Notes under the pieces: generated by a model
What the model was told of the DNA's origin: nothing
The model's input: only the letters and a program-made list of their open reading frames with translations
Database searches by the model: none
Shown: positions 1 to 6,316 of the stretch, piece by piece
Layout: the number at the start of each line of letters is the position of its first letter
How positions within the stretch are numbered: position 1 is the first letter of the stretch
Position numbers and translations under genes: made by a program
NCBI GenBank assembly: GCA_934643765.1
Contig: CAKUCT010000114.1
Span: 1 to 6,462 of the forward strand
Length of the DNA: 6,462 bases
Direction of reading: 5' to 3'
DNA from: an uncultured Oscillospiraceae bacterium
GTDB lineage: Bacteria > Bacillota > Clostridia > Oscillospirales > Oscillospiraceae

Positions 1-76
1 CCTCCGTCGGGAATTCCTCCCCGCTGTAGCGGATTGCGGGTAACAAGGCACCGCTATCTCCCCGAGTAGTGCAGCC
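1..76 (-). ncRNA. ffs: Signal recognition particle RNA, large (Alu-containing) type, 5' part; continues past the left edge
   Basis: Read on the minus strand from about 76 down to 1, this matches my memory of the 5' Alu-domain block of Gram-positive large SRP RNA: a GGGGAG element (63-58), TAGCGGTGCC (56-47), a UGUNR-type U-turn reading TGTTA (45-41), then CCCGCAATCCGCTA (40-27) and AATTCCCG (15-8). Pairing supports an RNA: TCGGGGA (65-59) pairs with TTCCCGA (13-7) with one G-U, and CCCGC (40-36) pairs with GCGGG (24-20). TAGCGG (56-51) is also complementary to CCGCTA (32-27), which may be an alternative or tertiary contact. SRP RNA binds Ffh and directs ribosomes making membrane or secreted proteins to the membrane; the Alu domain is typical of Bacillus and Clostridia. 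The S domain with its GGAA-type tetraloop lies outside the window. The exact 5' end is uncertain by several bases, and no dedicated promoter is evident just upstream. Confidence 0.75.
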
Positions 77-111
77 TTACTGCGTACCGGATCTCCGGTT
101 CGCAGAAAAGG
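75..111 (-). other. Long imperfect hairpin between acpP and the SRP RNA (possible processing site)
   Basis: On the minus strand CTGCG-A-ACCGG-AGAT-CCGGT-A-CGCAG (105-80) folds as two 5-bp helices around one A-A mismatch with a 4-nt loop. Flanking CCTT (111-108) can extend it by pairing with AAGG (78-75). It starts one base after the acpP stop codon and runs into the SRP RNA 5' region. No T tract follows, so it does not look like an intrinsic terminator on this strand. It could be an RNase III-type processing stem that frees the SRP RNA from the acpP transcript, an mRNA 3'-stabilising stem, or part of the mature RNA. The structure is visible in the sequence; the role is inference. Confidence 0.5.
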
Positions 112-112
112 A

Positions 113-331
113 TCAGTCCAACTTGCTTTCTACAAAATCGACCAGCTCGCCAACCGTTGTGAGCTTTTCTTCGAGCTCCAGGTCCACGCCCAGCTGCTCT
201 TCCAGATCCATTACCATTTCAACGGTGTCCAGCGAATCGATGCCGAGGCTTTCAAAGGTGGTCTCGCGCGTGATTTCGTCTGCAGAAATGTCCAGCTGAT
301 TTGCCAGATAGGATTGGATTTTTTCAAACAT
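113..331 (-). CDS. acpP: Acyl carrier protein (AcpP)
   Basis: A 72-residue acidic protein carrying growing acyl chains as thioesters in the cytosolic type II fatty-acid synthesis pathway. The phosphopantetheine attachment motif GIDSLDTVE is intact, with the modified serine at residue 33, just before the acidic helix II (VEMVMDLEEQLGVDL) that docks with partner enzymes. The length is slightly under the usual 75-80 residues, but all four helices appear present. The start is well placed: GGAGG at 344-340 lies 8 nt before the ATG. The gene has its own sigma-A-type promoter in the gap after rpoD. It is not flanked by fab genes here, nor followed by rnc as in the Bacillus fapR-plsX-fabD-fabG-acpP-rnc arrangement, but by an SRP RNA. 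The flanking genes therefore do not distinguish the main fatty-acid ACP from a second copy; the canonical motif favours the main one. Confidence 0.96.
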   Translation of the reverse strand: MFEKIQSYLANQLDISADEITRETTFESLGIDSLDTVEMVMDLEEQLGVDLELEEKLTTVGELVDFVESKLD

Positions 332-339
332 TGCTTATT

Positions 340-353
340 CCTCCGTAAAACGG
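340..353 (-). promoter_or_regulatory. acpP ribosome-binding site with a small overlapping stem
   Basis: The acpP leader contains a strong GGAGG (344-340). Immediately upstream, CCGT-TTT-ACGG (353-343) can form a 4-bp stem with a 3-nt loop whose 3' arm takes in the first two G residues of the Shine-Dalgarno. The stem is short, so any effect on translation is probably slight. The ribosome-binding site itself is secure; the hairpin is a marginal observation. Confidence 0.55.
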
Positions 354-373
354 TTTTCTTTAAGACAAGTCCT

Positions 374-401
374 ATCATACGGATATTTTCCGCAATGTCA
401 A
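374..401 (-). promoter_or_regulatory. Sigma-A-type promoter for acpP
   Basis: On the minus strand a perfect -35 TTGACA (401-396) is followed after 16 nt by -10 TATGAT (379-374), five of six matches to TATAAT. Transcription should begin near 367, giving a leader of about 36 nt before the acpP ATG at 331. An AT-rich GAAAATTTTCC stretch lies directly upstream of the -35 and could act as an UP-like element. The spacer carries an inverted repeat, CGGA-AAATA-TCCG (392-380), that could be an operator. No rho-independent terminator is visible between the rpoD stop and this promoter, so readthrough from rpoD may also contribute to acpP expression. Confidence 0.82.
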
Positions 402-420
402 GGAAAATTTTCTCGCCCGC

Positions 421-1596
421 TCAGTTCAGGAAATCGCGCAGCTTTTTGCTTCTGGAGGGATGGCGCAGCTTGCGCAGCGCTTTGGACTCGATCTGACGGA
501 TGCGCTCGCGCGTCACGTCAAACTCCTTGCCGACCTCCTCCAGCGTATGCGGCTTGCCGTCCACCAGACCGAAGCGCATCCGCAGCACCTGCTCTTCGCG
601 CGGGGTCAGCGTGGACAAAACCTCCTCCAGCTGCTCGCGCAGCAGCGTATACGACGCCTCCTCCGAGGGCTGGGACGCCTCGTCGTCCTGAATGAAATCG
701 CCCAGGTGGCTGTCCTCTTCCTCGCCGATCGGCGTCTCGAGAGACACCGGCTCCTGCGCGATCTTCAGAATCTCCTCCACCTTGTTCACATCCATATGGA
801 GTTCCTTGGCAATCTCCGTCGTCGTCGGCTCGCGGCCGAGCTTCTGCACCATCGCGTGCGACGTGCGCAGGACTCTGTTGATCGTCTCCACCATATGTAC
901 CGGAATACGGATGGTTCTTGCCTGATCGGCAATGGCTCTTGTGATCGACTGGCGAATCCACCAGGTGGCGTAGGTTGAGAACTTGTAGCCCTTAGTGTAG
1001 TCAAATTTTTCAACGGCCTTCATCAGCCCCAGATTGCCCTCCTGGATCAGATCCAACAGCTGCATGCCCCGGCCCACATAGCGCTTCGCAATCGACACCA
1101 CCAGCCGGAGATTGGCCTCTGACATGCGCTTGCGCGCGGCATCGCGCTCCTGCTCATCGCCCTCGGCCATTTTCTTGGCCACCTCGAGCTCTTCCTCCGG
1201 ACTCAGCAGCTTGATCTTGCCGATTTCCTTGAGATACATCCGGATGGGATCGTCCAGCTTGACGTTCGCGTCATCCAGCTCGTCAAAATTATCCGTCTGT
1301 ACATCCAGGCCCTCGTCTTCGATGGCCTGCATTTCTCCAAGCGTCGGGTTGTCCAGTTCGGCCGTTCCGATGAGATCCAGCACGTCCGACACATCGATTT
1401 CCACGCCGGCCGTCTCCAGCACGTCGTAGAATTTTTCGGTTTGCTCTTCGGTTGCGTCTACGGCGTCGAGCGTTTCCACCAGCTTCTTGGACGCGACCTT
1501 GCCGGTCTTCTTTGCCTCTTCCAGCAACGCCTGCAGCTTCGCGCGGTTTTCTTCGGTCAGATCCATTTTCCCCAGCAATTCCAGTTCTTTTGTCAT
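421..1596 (-). CDS. rpoD: Primary (housekeeping) RNA polymerase sigma factor RpoD/SigA
   Basis: A 391-residue sigma-70 group 1 factor that lets RNA polymerase recognise and open standard promoters. Region 1.1 lies at about residues 1-70, followed by a very acidic linker (about 65-116) and region 1.2 (DPIRMYLKEIG, from 116). Region 2 runs from about 160 with the core-binding segment NLRLVVSIAKRYVGRGM, the DLIQEGNLGLMKAV block, and the -10-melting YATWWIRQSITRA (209-221), including W212, W213, Q216 and T219. Region 3 follows IRIPVHM (229-235). Region 4 ends in the helix-turn-helix TLEEVGKEFDVTRERIRQIE (351-370) that reads the -35 element. It is about 15-20 residues longer than B. subtilis SigA, mostly in the N-terminal acidic part. 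Residue 217 is serine where alanine is usual. The start follows dnaG by 3 nt, with GGAGG in the last dnaG codons, implying one transcript and coupled translation. The gene is complete and undamaged. Confidence 0.98.
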   Translation of the reverse strand: MTKELELLGKMDLTEENRAKLQALLEEAKKTGKVASKKLVETLDAVDATEEQTEKFYDVLETAGVEIDVSDVLDLIGTAELDNPTLGEMQAIEDEGLDVQTDNFDELDDANVKLDDPIRMYLKEIGKIKLLSPEEELEVAKKMAEGDEQERDAARKRMSEANLRLVVSIAKRYVGRGMQLLDLIQEGNLGLMKAVEKFDYTKGYKFSTYATWWIRQSITRAIADQARTIRIPVHMVETINRVLRTSHAMVQKLGREPTTTEIAKELHMDVNKVEEILKIAQEPVSLETPIGEEEDSHLGDFIQDDEASQPSEEASYTLLREQLEEVLSTLTPREEQVLRMRFGLVDGKPHTLEEVGKEFDVTRERIRQIESKALRKLRHPSRSKKLRDFLN

Positions 1597-1599
1597 CGT

Positions 1600-3339
1600 C
1601 TAACCTCCGTGTTCCATTTGTTTCTTTCTCTGCGCCATCTGCAAAAGCCCCTCCGGGCCGGACAGATGCGCCTTGTCATATTCTTCGGTAATAATCCGGA
1701 TGTAATCCTTCAGCGCCTGATCGGATACCGTCGTGTCGCGCTTCTGCGCCACCATCGAAAGATGGGCCATCTCCGCCTGCGTGAACGATCCCTCCAGCGC
1801 AGCCAGGTTCACCTGCGCGCCCGCGCTCTGCCGCTCCTGCAGCGCCGCAAACGCCCGCCCGAGCAGCGGCGAAGAAAACTGCTCCGCCCGGAGCTTCACG
1901 TCATACAGCAGCGCCGGCTCCTTCAGAACCAGCCGCAGAAGCCCCTCCTCGGCCATCGCCGAGCGGACATTGTCATACCGGATGCCCTGCACCTGCGGCT
2001 GCTGCTGGCGGGCGGGGGACAAATCCTGCGCCTGCTGTTTTTTTCGTTCGATCGCCCGGCGCCGCCGGAAGGCTTTGTCCACCTCCAGCTTCATCGCCTG
2101 CGCCGAAATGCCCGCAGCCTCTGCGGCGCGCGCGCCGTATACCTCGCGCTGCACAGGGCTTGGGAAGCTTGAAACCAGATCGGCCGCCTGCTGCAGAAAC
2201 TGCACACGCTGCTCGTCCTGCGTCAGATCAAACTTCCGCTTCAGACTCTCCAGCCGGTACTCGGCCTGATTCTCCGACTGGTCGAGCAGCAAGGAAAAGC
2301 GGTCCGCGCCGTATTTTTTGAGAAACTCGTCCGGGTCCTTCGCCCCCTGCATCCGAAGCACCTTCACCTGAATGCCCGTCTTCTCGAGCATCGGGATGGC
2401 GCGTCTGGTCGCGTTCTGCCCTGCCTCGTCGCCGTCATAGGTCAGCACCACCTGATCGGTGTATTTTGCCAGAATGCTTGCGTGCTCTTCCGTGAGCGAC
2501 GTGCCGAGTGAGGCGACCGCACAGTCAAAACCGTACTGGTGCAGCGCGATGGCGTCCATATACCCTTCCGTCAGGATGATTCTTCCCTGCTTGCTCTTTT
2601 TGGCGATATTGAGGGCGAACAGGTTCCTTCGTTTGTTGAAAATCAGCGTCTCGGGCGAGTTCAGATACTTTGGCGTCGAGTCGTCCATGACTCTTCCGCC
2701 AAAGCCGATGATATTGCCGCGCACGTCGATGATCGGGAACATCAGGCGGTTGCGAAACCGGTCGTACATGCCGCCGTTTTTGCCGTTTACGGCAAGGCCC
2801 GCCTCCAAAATCTCCTCGCGCGAATACCCTTTTTTCGTCAGCGCGTCCAAAAGCGCCGACCACTCGTTGGGCGAGTACCCGAGGCCAAAGCGCGTAACTG
2901 TCGATTTGCTCAGCGCTCGCTTTACAATATAGGCCCTGGCCTCCGCCCCGCAGGGTTCGAGCAGCTTCTGGTGGAAAAACCGCGCCGCGTCCTTGCAGAC
3001 GGCCCAGAGCCGCTCCTGCTTCTGATACTGCGACTGGTACTGCTCGTCGTCCGGCACCTCCAGCCCCGCGCGCTTGGCCAGAAACCGCACCGCGTCCGGA
3101 TAGCTCAGGGACTCGATTTCCATGATGAAATTGATCACGCCGCCACCCTTGTGGCAGCCGAAGCAATAGTAAATTCCCTTGTCCGGCGCGACGGAAAAAG
3201 ACGGCGTCTTCTCCCCGTGGAACGGGCACAGGCCAAACAGGTTTGAACCCTTGCGCGTCAGCGAGACATACTGGCCCACAACATCTTCAATCGGGTTTCT
3301 CTGATTCAGTTCGTCCAGAAATGCCGCCGGGAACGCCAT
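1600..3339 (-). CDS. dnaG: DNA primase DnaG
   Basis: A 579-residue primase that makes the RNA primers for leading- and lagging-strand DNA synthesis at the replication fork. The N-terminal CHC2 zinc-binding domain shows C38, H41, C59 and C62. The catalytic core follows, with the basic RFRNRLMFPI motif (194-203), NSPET/FNK (227-236), the Toprim EGYMD (E258, D262) and the metal-binding DGD at 302-304, plus KDPDE (334-338). A charged, Gln-rich linker (about 425-452, RRRR then KKQQ and QQQ) leads into the C-terminal helicase-binding domain (about 455-579). Length is slightly below the usual 590-600, within family range. The start is fixed by AAAGGAGG (3354-3347), 7 nt before the ATG, and by the conserved N-terminus. 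It follows dgt by 30 nt and runs into rpoD, the conserved dnaG-rpoD pair of the macromolecular synthesis operon. All catalytic residues are present. Confidence 0.98.
   Translation of the reverse strand: MAFPAAFLDELNQRNPIEDVVGQYVSLTRKGSNLFGLCPFHGEKTPSFSVAPDKGIYYCFGCHKGGGVINFIMEIESLSYPDAVRFLAKRAGLEVPDDEQYQSQYQKQERLWAVCKDAARFFHQKLLEPCGAEARAYIVKRALSKSTVTRFGLGYSPNEWSALLDALTKKGYSREEILEAGLAVNGKNGGMYDRFRNRLMFPIIDVRGNIIGFGGRVMDDSTPKYLNSPETLIFNKRRNLFALNIAKKSKQGRIILTEGYMDAIALHQYGFDCAVASLGTSLTEEHASILAKYTDQVVLTYDGDEAGQNATRRAIPMLEKTGIQVKVLRMQGAKDPDEFLKKYGADRFSLLLDQSENQAEYRLESLKRKFDLTQDEQRVQFLQQAADLVSSFPSPVQREVYGARAAEAAGISAQAMKLEVDKAFRRRRAIERKKQQAQDLSPARQQQPQVQGIRYDNVRSAMAEEGLLRLVLKEPALLYDVKLRAEQFSSPLLGRAFAALQERQSAGAQVNLAALEGSFTQAEMAHLSMVAQKRDTTVSDQALKDYIRIITEEYDKAHLSGPEGLLQMAQRKKQMEHGG
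1604..1608 (-). promoter_or_regulatory. rpoD ribosome-binding site inside the dnaG 3' end
   Basis: GGAGG, encoding the last two glycines of DnaG, sits directly before the dnaG TAG (1602-1600) and 7 nt ahead of the rpoD ATG (1596). Ribosomes finishing dnaG therefore end on the rpoD initiation site, which points to translational coupling. It also confirms the rpoD start and the co-transcription of the two genes. Confidence 0.85.
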
Positions 3340-3369
3340 GGCGCCGCCTCCTTTCGCGCCTGCCGCAGC

Positions 3370-4374
3370 TTATCGCACCTGCCAGGCTGTCGGGATAAAA
3401 ATTTCAGAATATTTATAGATTGCGTATTTGTCAGTCATACCGGCAATGTAGTCGCAGATGGTGCGGCTGATGCCGTCGAAGTCCAGCTGCGGGATAAAAT
3501 CCGCCGGAAGCTTGTCCGGGTGCGTATAGTAATAGTCAAAGAGCCTGCGCATGATCTCCTTGGCCTTGGACTCCTCGCCCTTGGCCTTCGGGTTGGTGTA
3601 AACCCGTTCAAACATGAACGTGCGCAGCTGGTCCATCGCCTCTGCCACTTCCGGCTGCATGCCGAGCACACCCGTCGTCTGCGTGTTGGAGATCATATCC
3701 TCCACCAGCGTGTTGATTCTGGTTGAGTGGGACGAGCCGAGAATTTCCGCGATATCGCGCGGAATATCCGCCTCGCACAAAATGCCCGCGCGGATGGCGT
3801 CGTCAATGTCATGGTTGATATAGGCAATGCGGTCGGATACCCGCAGCACCTGCCCCTCCAGCGTCTCAGGGATATGCGGCCCCGTATGGCCGAGAATCGC
3901 CATACGCACCTCATAGGTGAGATTCAGCCCGTCGCCGTCGCGCTCGAGCTTGTCCACCACGCGCAGCGACTGCTCATTGTGGCGGAAGGGCGTGCCCATC
4001 ATATCGGAAAGCGCCGCCTCGCCTGCGTGGCCGAACGGCGTGTGGCCCAGATCGTGCCCGTAGGCCGCGGCCTCGGCCAGATCCTCATTGAGCCGCAGCG
4101 CCCGGCAGATCGTCCGCGCAATCCGGCTGACCTCCAGCGTGTGGGTCATGCGGGTGCGGTAATGATCGCCCTCCGGCGAGAGAAACACCTGCGTCTTGTG
4201 CATAAGCCTTCTGAAAGACTTGCTGTGCAAAATCCGGTCGGCGTCGCGCTGATAACAGGTTCTCGTGTCGCTCTCTTCGGCGGGATAGAGCCTGCCCTTG
4301 GTTTCGGCCGCCTTCTGCGCCTTTGCCGACAGGCGCATGTACTCTTCTTGTTCCATGCGTTCACGGGCTGTCAT
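3370..4374 (-). CDS. dgt: Deoxyguanosinetriphosphate triphosphohydrolase-like HD-domain protein
   Basis: A 334-residue HD-superfamily protein of the dGTPase family, which hydrolyses dGTP or other dNTPs to the deoxynucleoside and tripolyphosphate and so tunes the dNTP pool. The four expected metal ligands are visible: H78 (in RMTHTLEV), H107-D108 (in AYGHDLGHTPFGHAGE) and D181 (in RVSDRIAYINHDIDDA). The N-terminal YQRDADRILHSKSFRRLMHKTQVF region (41-64) matches the family's DRDRILHSKAFRRL signature. Length fits the shorter, roughly 330-residue dGTPase-like type common in Firmicutes. A longer frame is open upstream to an ATG at 4530, but that part overlaps yigZ out of frame; the start at 4374 is chosen because of GGAGGT 6 nt upstream and family length. 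It lies 30 nt before dnaG, linking nucleotide-pool control to replication priming. Exact substrate preference cannot be told from sequence. Confidence 0.93.
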   Translation of the reverse strand: MTARERMEQEEYMRLSAKAQKAAETKGRLYPAEESDTRTCYQRDADRILHSKSFRRLMHKTQVFLSPEGDHYRTRMTHTLEVSRIARTICRALRLNEDLAEAAAYGHDLGHTPFGHAGEAALSDMMGTPFRHNEQSLRVVDKLERDGDGLNLTYEVRMAILGHTGPHIPETLEGQVLRVSDRIAYINHDIDDAIRAGILCEADIPRDIAEILGSSHSTRINTLVEDMISNTQTTGVLGMQPEVAEAMDQLRTFMFERVYTNPKAKGEESKAKEIMRRLFDYYYTHPDKLPADFIPQLDFDGISRTICDYIAGMTDKYAIYKYSEIFIPTAWQVR

Positions 4375-4380
4375 TTCTAC

Positions 4381-4386
4381 ACCTCC
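4381..4386 (-). promoter_or_regulatory. dgt ribosome-binding site (decides the start)
   Basis: GGAGGT (4386-4381) is followed by 6 nt and the ATG at 4374. It supports the 334-residue form of Dgt over an upstream in-frame ATG at 4530, whose extension would be read out of frame through the end of yigZ and resembles no dGTPase N-terminus. Confidence 0.85.
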
Positions 4387-4387
4387 G

Positions 4388-4419
4388 TTTATATCATAAA
4401 AACATGACGAAAGTTTGAA
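4388..4419 (-). promoter_or_regulatory. Candidate weak promoter for dgt-dnaG-rpoD
   Basis: The 61-nt gap between yigZ and dgt is distinctly AT-rich against the GC-rich surroundings. On the minus strand it contains TATGATATAAA (4398-4388), offering a -10 TATGAT, or an extended -10 of TG-A-TATAAA. The best -35 is TTCAAA (4419-4414), which gives a short 15-nt spacer to TATGAT or a long 20-nt spacer to TATAAA. Neither is ideal, and the start point would fall close to the Shine-Dalgarno. The operon may instead depend on readthrough from hflX-yigZ. Confidence 0.35.
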
Positions 4420-4435
4420 CGTTTGGTTGCATTGT

Positions 4436-5053
4436 TTACCCGGCGCAGAAAATTTTTTCCAGCTCGCGCAGCTGCATCGCGCCGCTCGAAAGCTCGCGCA
4501 GCGCAGCGCCAAGCGCCGCGTCCTGCCCATCCGGGATGCGCAGCGTCACCAAAATTTCCGCGCCGTATGCCGCGTCCTCCAGCAAGCCGCCCTTCTGCGC
4601 AATGAGCAGCTTCACGCGTTCAAACAGCGCATACGGGCAACGCAGTTCCTCGCGCAGCCAGGGCTGCATCTTCGCAATCCCTGCCGCATCCAGCGCGTCC
4701 TTCGCCGCCTTGGTATAGGCTCTGCAAAGGCCGCCTGCGCCGAGCAGAATGCCGCCGAAATACCGCGTCACAACGCACATCACATTCACAACGCCCTCGC
4801 GCTCAAACACATTCAGCATCGGCTGACCGGCCGTGCCCTGGGGCTCGCCGTCGTCGCTGTAGCGCTTGGCGCCGCCCTTTAAAATATAGCACCAGCAGTT
4901 GTGCCGCGCGTCATAGTGCTGCTTGCGCACGCGCTCTAAAATCTCTTTGGCCGCCTGCTCCGATTCTACCGGAAACACCTGCCCAATAAAACGGGACTTT
5001 TTTTCGATATATTCCGCCTGTGCCGCTTCGCGCGGGACAAGATATCCTTCCAT
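4436..5053 (-). CDS. yigZ: YigZ/IMPACT-family protein (UPF0029 plus DUF1949)
   Basis: A 205-residue protein of the YigZ (Bacillus YvyE) family, related to the N-terminal part of eukaryotic IMPACT. The first domain (about 15-125) carries the family signatures YDARHNCWCYIL (47-58), RYSDDGEPQGTAGQPML (64-80) and VVTRYFGGILLGAGGLCRAY (94-113). The C-terminal ferredoxin-like DUF1949 domain (about 133-200) is weakly conserved, as usual. Length is typical for the family. The biochemical role is not settled; a link to translation or ribosomes is proposed from IMPACT and from the fold of the C-terminal domain. The start is 3 nt after the hflX stop, with AAAGGAG (5066-5060) inside the last hflX codons, indicating translational coupling to another ribosome-related gene. 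No hydrophobic signal or membrane segment is visible, so it should be cytosolic. Confidence 0.93.
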   Translation of the reverse strand: MEGYLVPREAAQAEYIEKKSRFIGQVFPVESEQAAKEILERVRKQHYDARHNCWCYILKGGAKRYSDDGEPQGTAGQPMLNVFEREGVVNVMCVVTRYFGGILLGAGGLCRAYTKAAKDALDAAGIAKMQPWLREELRCPYALFERVKLLIAQKGGLLEDAAYGAEILVTLRIPDGQDAALGAALRELSSGAMQLRELEKIFCAG

Positions 5054-5056
5054 CCG

Positions 5057-6316
5057 TTACTCCTTTCGGTACGCGGACAATTTTCCGTACAGCACATCGT
5101 CCACAACCGCCTCCACCTCAATGCCGTCCGCCTGATAGCCGGCGCGCAGCACCTTCGCATTCTGGTGAAGCGTGTCGAGAAAGCCTGCCATGCTGTAGGG
5201 AAGCAAGAACGTGCACTGATGAAGCCCCTTGCCGAGCTCCTGCTCGATTCTCTTCAGAAGCTCGTCCACGCCCTGGCCCGTCCGGGCCGATATGCAGACG
5301 CTTCCCGTCTCGCGCGGCTGGTCCTCCTCGGAAAGAAGGTCACATTTATTATAGCACCGGATGACCGGCACGCCGGGCTTCGCCAGCTGCTCGATAAGCC
5401 GCTCGACAACCGCCATATGGTCCTGCCGCTCTGCATCCGAACTGTCGATCACATGAATCAGAACATCCGCGTACTCCAGCTCCTCGAGCGTCGCCTTGAA
5501 GGCTTCTACCAGATGGTGCGGAAGCTTTGCGATAAAGCCGACGGTATCCGAGAGCAACACCTGGCACGTATCTGAAACCGTCAGCTGCCGCGTCGTCGTG
5601 TCCAGCGTATCGAAAAGCCGGTTGTTGGCCGGAATATCCGCGCCCGTAAGCGCGTTCAGAATGGTCGATTTGCCCGCGTTGGTGTAGCCGACCAGCGCCA
5701 CCACCGGCACGTTGTTTTTCATCCGCTGCCGCCGCTGTACGCCCCGCACCTGCCGAACATCTGAAAGTTCCTGCAGCAGGCGCGCCACGCGCGCGCGGAT
5801 GTGCCGCTTGTCGGTCTCCAGCTGCGTCTCGCCCGGACCTCTCGTGCCGATGCCGCCGCCAAGGCGGCCCATTGTCTCGTTCCAGACGGTCAGCCGCGGC
5901 AGATAATACTGGTACTGTGCAAGCTCCACCTGGAGCTTACCTTCGCGGGTCTTGGCCCGCTGGGCAAAAATATCAAGAATCAGCGCGCTGCGGTCCAGCA
6001 CCGACGCGCATGTGAGCGCTTCGAGCGCCTTGATCTGTGACGGAGACAGATCGTTGTCAAAAATCACGAGTTTTGCGCCCGTTTCCTTGACCAACTCGCG
6101 GATTTCCTCCGCCTTGCCCTGGCCGACAAAGCTGTGCGGGTCCGGCGTCGGCCGGGACTGCAGGACCTTGCCCACGCACTCGCCGCCCGCCGTCTCCAAA
6201 AGCGCCTCCAGCTCCTGCAAAGACGTTTCGCTCGCGGTTTCCTCTTTTGTAAAGCAGGCGGCGTCGAGTCCTGCCAGAACCGCCTTCTCGCCCGCCGCCT
6301 GTCTGGTCTGTTCCAT
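5057..6316 (-). CDS. hflX: Ribosome-associated GTPase HflX
   Basis: A 419-residue GTPase of the Obg-HflX group that binds the 50S subunit and, in studied bacteria, splits stalled or heat-damaged 70S ribosomes. The N-terminal HflX domain (about 10-130) is followed by a coiled linker containing the glycine-rich family signature GRLGGGIGTRGPGETQLETD (150-169). The G domain shows G1 GYTNAGKST (210-218), a G2 threonine cluster in DTLDTTTR (236-243), G3 DTVGF (257-261), G4 NKCD (323-326) and G5 SAR (343-345). A short C-terminal domain follows (about 366-419). All nucleotide-binding motifs are intact and the length is normal. The start has GGAGG (6325-6321) 4 nt before the ATG. Upstream lies the rpmE terminator, with only 33 nt between its T tract and the ATG and no clear promoter. 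It is the first gene of the hflX-yigZ pair. Confidence 0.97.
   Translation of the reverse strand: MEQTRQAAGEKAVLAGLDAACFTKEETASETSLQELEALLETAGGECVGKVLQSRPTPDPHSFVGQGKAEEIRELVKETGAKLVIFDNDLSPSQIKALEALTCASVLDRSALILDIFAQRAKTREGKLQVELAQYQYYLPRLTVWNETMGRLGGGIGTRGPGETQLETDKRHIRARVARLLQELSDVRQVRGVQRRQRMKNNVPVVALVGYTNAGKSTILNALTGADIPANNRLFDTLDTTTRQLTVSDTCQVLLSDTVGFIAKLPHHLVEAFKATLEELEYADVLIHVIDSSDAERQDHMAVVERLIEQLAKPGVPVIRCYNKCDLLSEEDQPRETGSVCISARTGQGVDELLKRIEQELGKGLHQCTFLLPYSMAGFLDTLHQNAKVLRAGYQADGIEVEAVVDDVLYGKLSAYRKE

Noticed and set aside
80..105. Hairpin after acpP as an intrinsic terminator
   Set aside because: No T run follows on the minus strand (TAAGG instead), so it does not meet the usual criteria; kept only as a possible processing stem.
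69..299. 76-residue Ser-rich plus-strand frame opposite acpP
   Set aside because: Antisense to a certain acpP and built mostly of serine codons produced by its acidic codons read backwards.
402..413. Palindrome GAAAATTTTC after rpoD as a terminator
   Set aside because: A 10-nt A/T palindrome with no loop, no GC stem and no T tract; better read as AT-rich DNA upstream of the acpP -35.
1441..2172. 243-residue open frame on the plus strand across the rpoD start and dnaG 3' end
   Set aside because: It lies antisense to two certain genes, is rich in Arg, Leu and Gln as expected of a GC-rich shadow frame, and has no recognisable domain.
2539..3246. 235-residue plus-strand frame opposite dnaG
   Set aside because: Antisense shadow of the primase zinc and Toprim domains; low-complexity composition and no family resemblance.
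3727..4407. 226-residue plus-strand frame opposite dgt
   Set aside because: Fully antisense to dgt, whose metal ligands and family motifs are intact; no recognisable domain in the shadow.
4375..4530. Upstream extension of dgt to an ATG at 4530
   Set aside because: The 52 extra residues overlap yigZ out of frame, are Arg/Cys-rich, resemble no dGTPase, and the GGAGGT site clearly serves the ATG at 4374.
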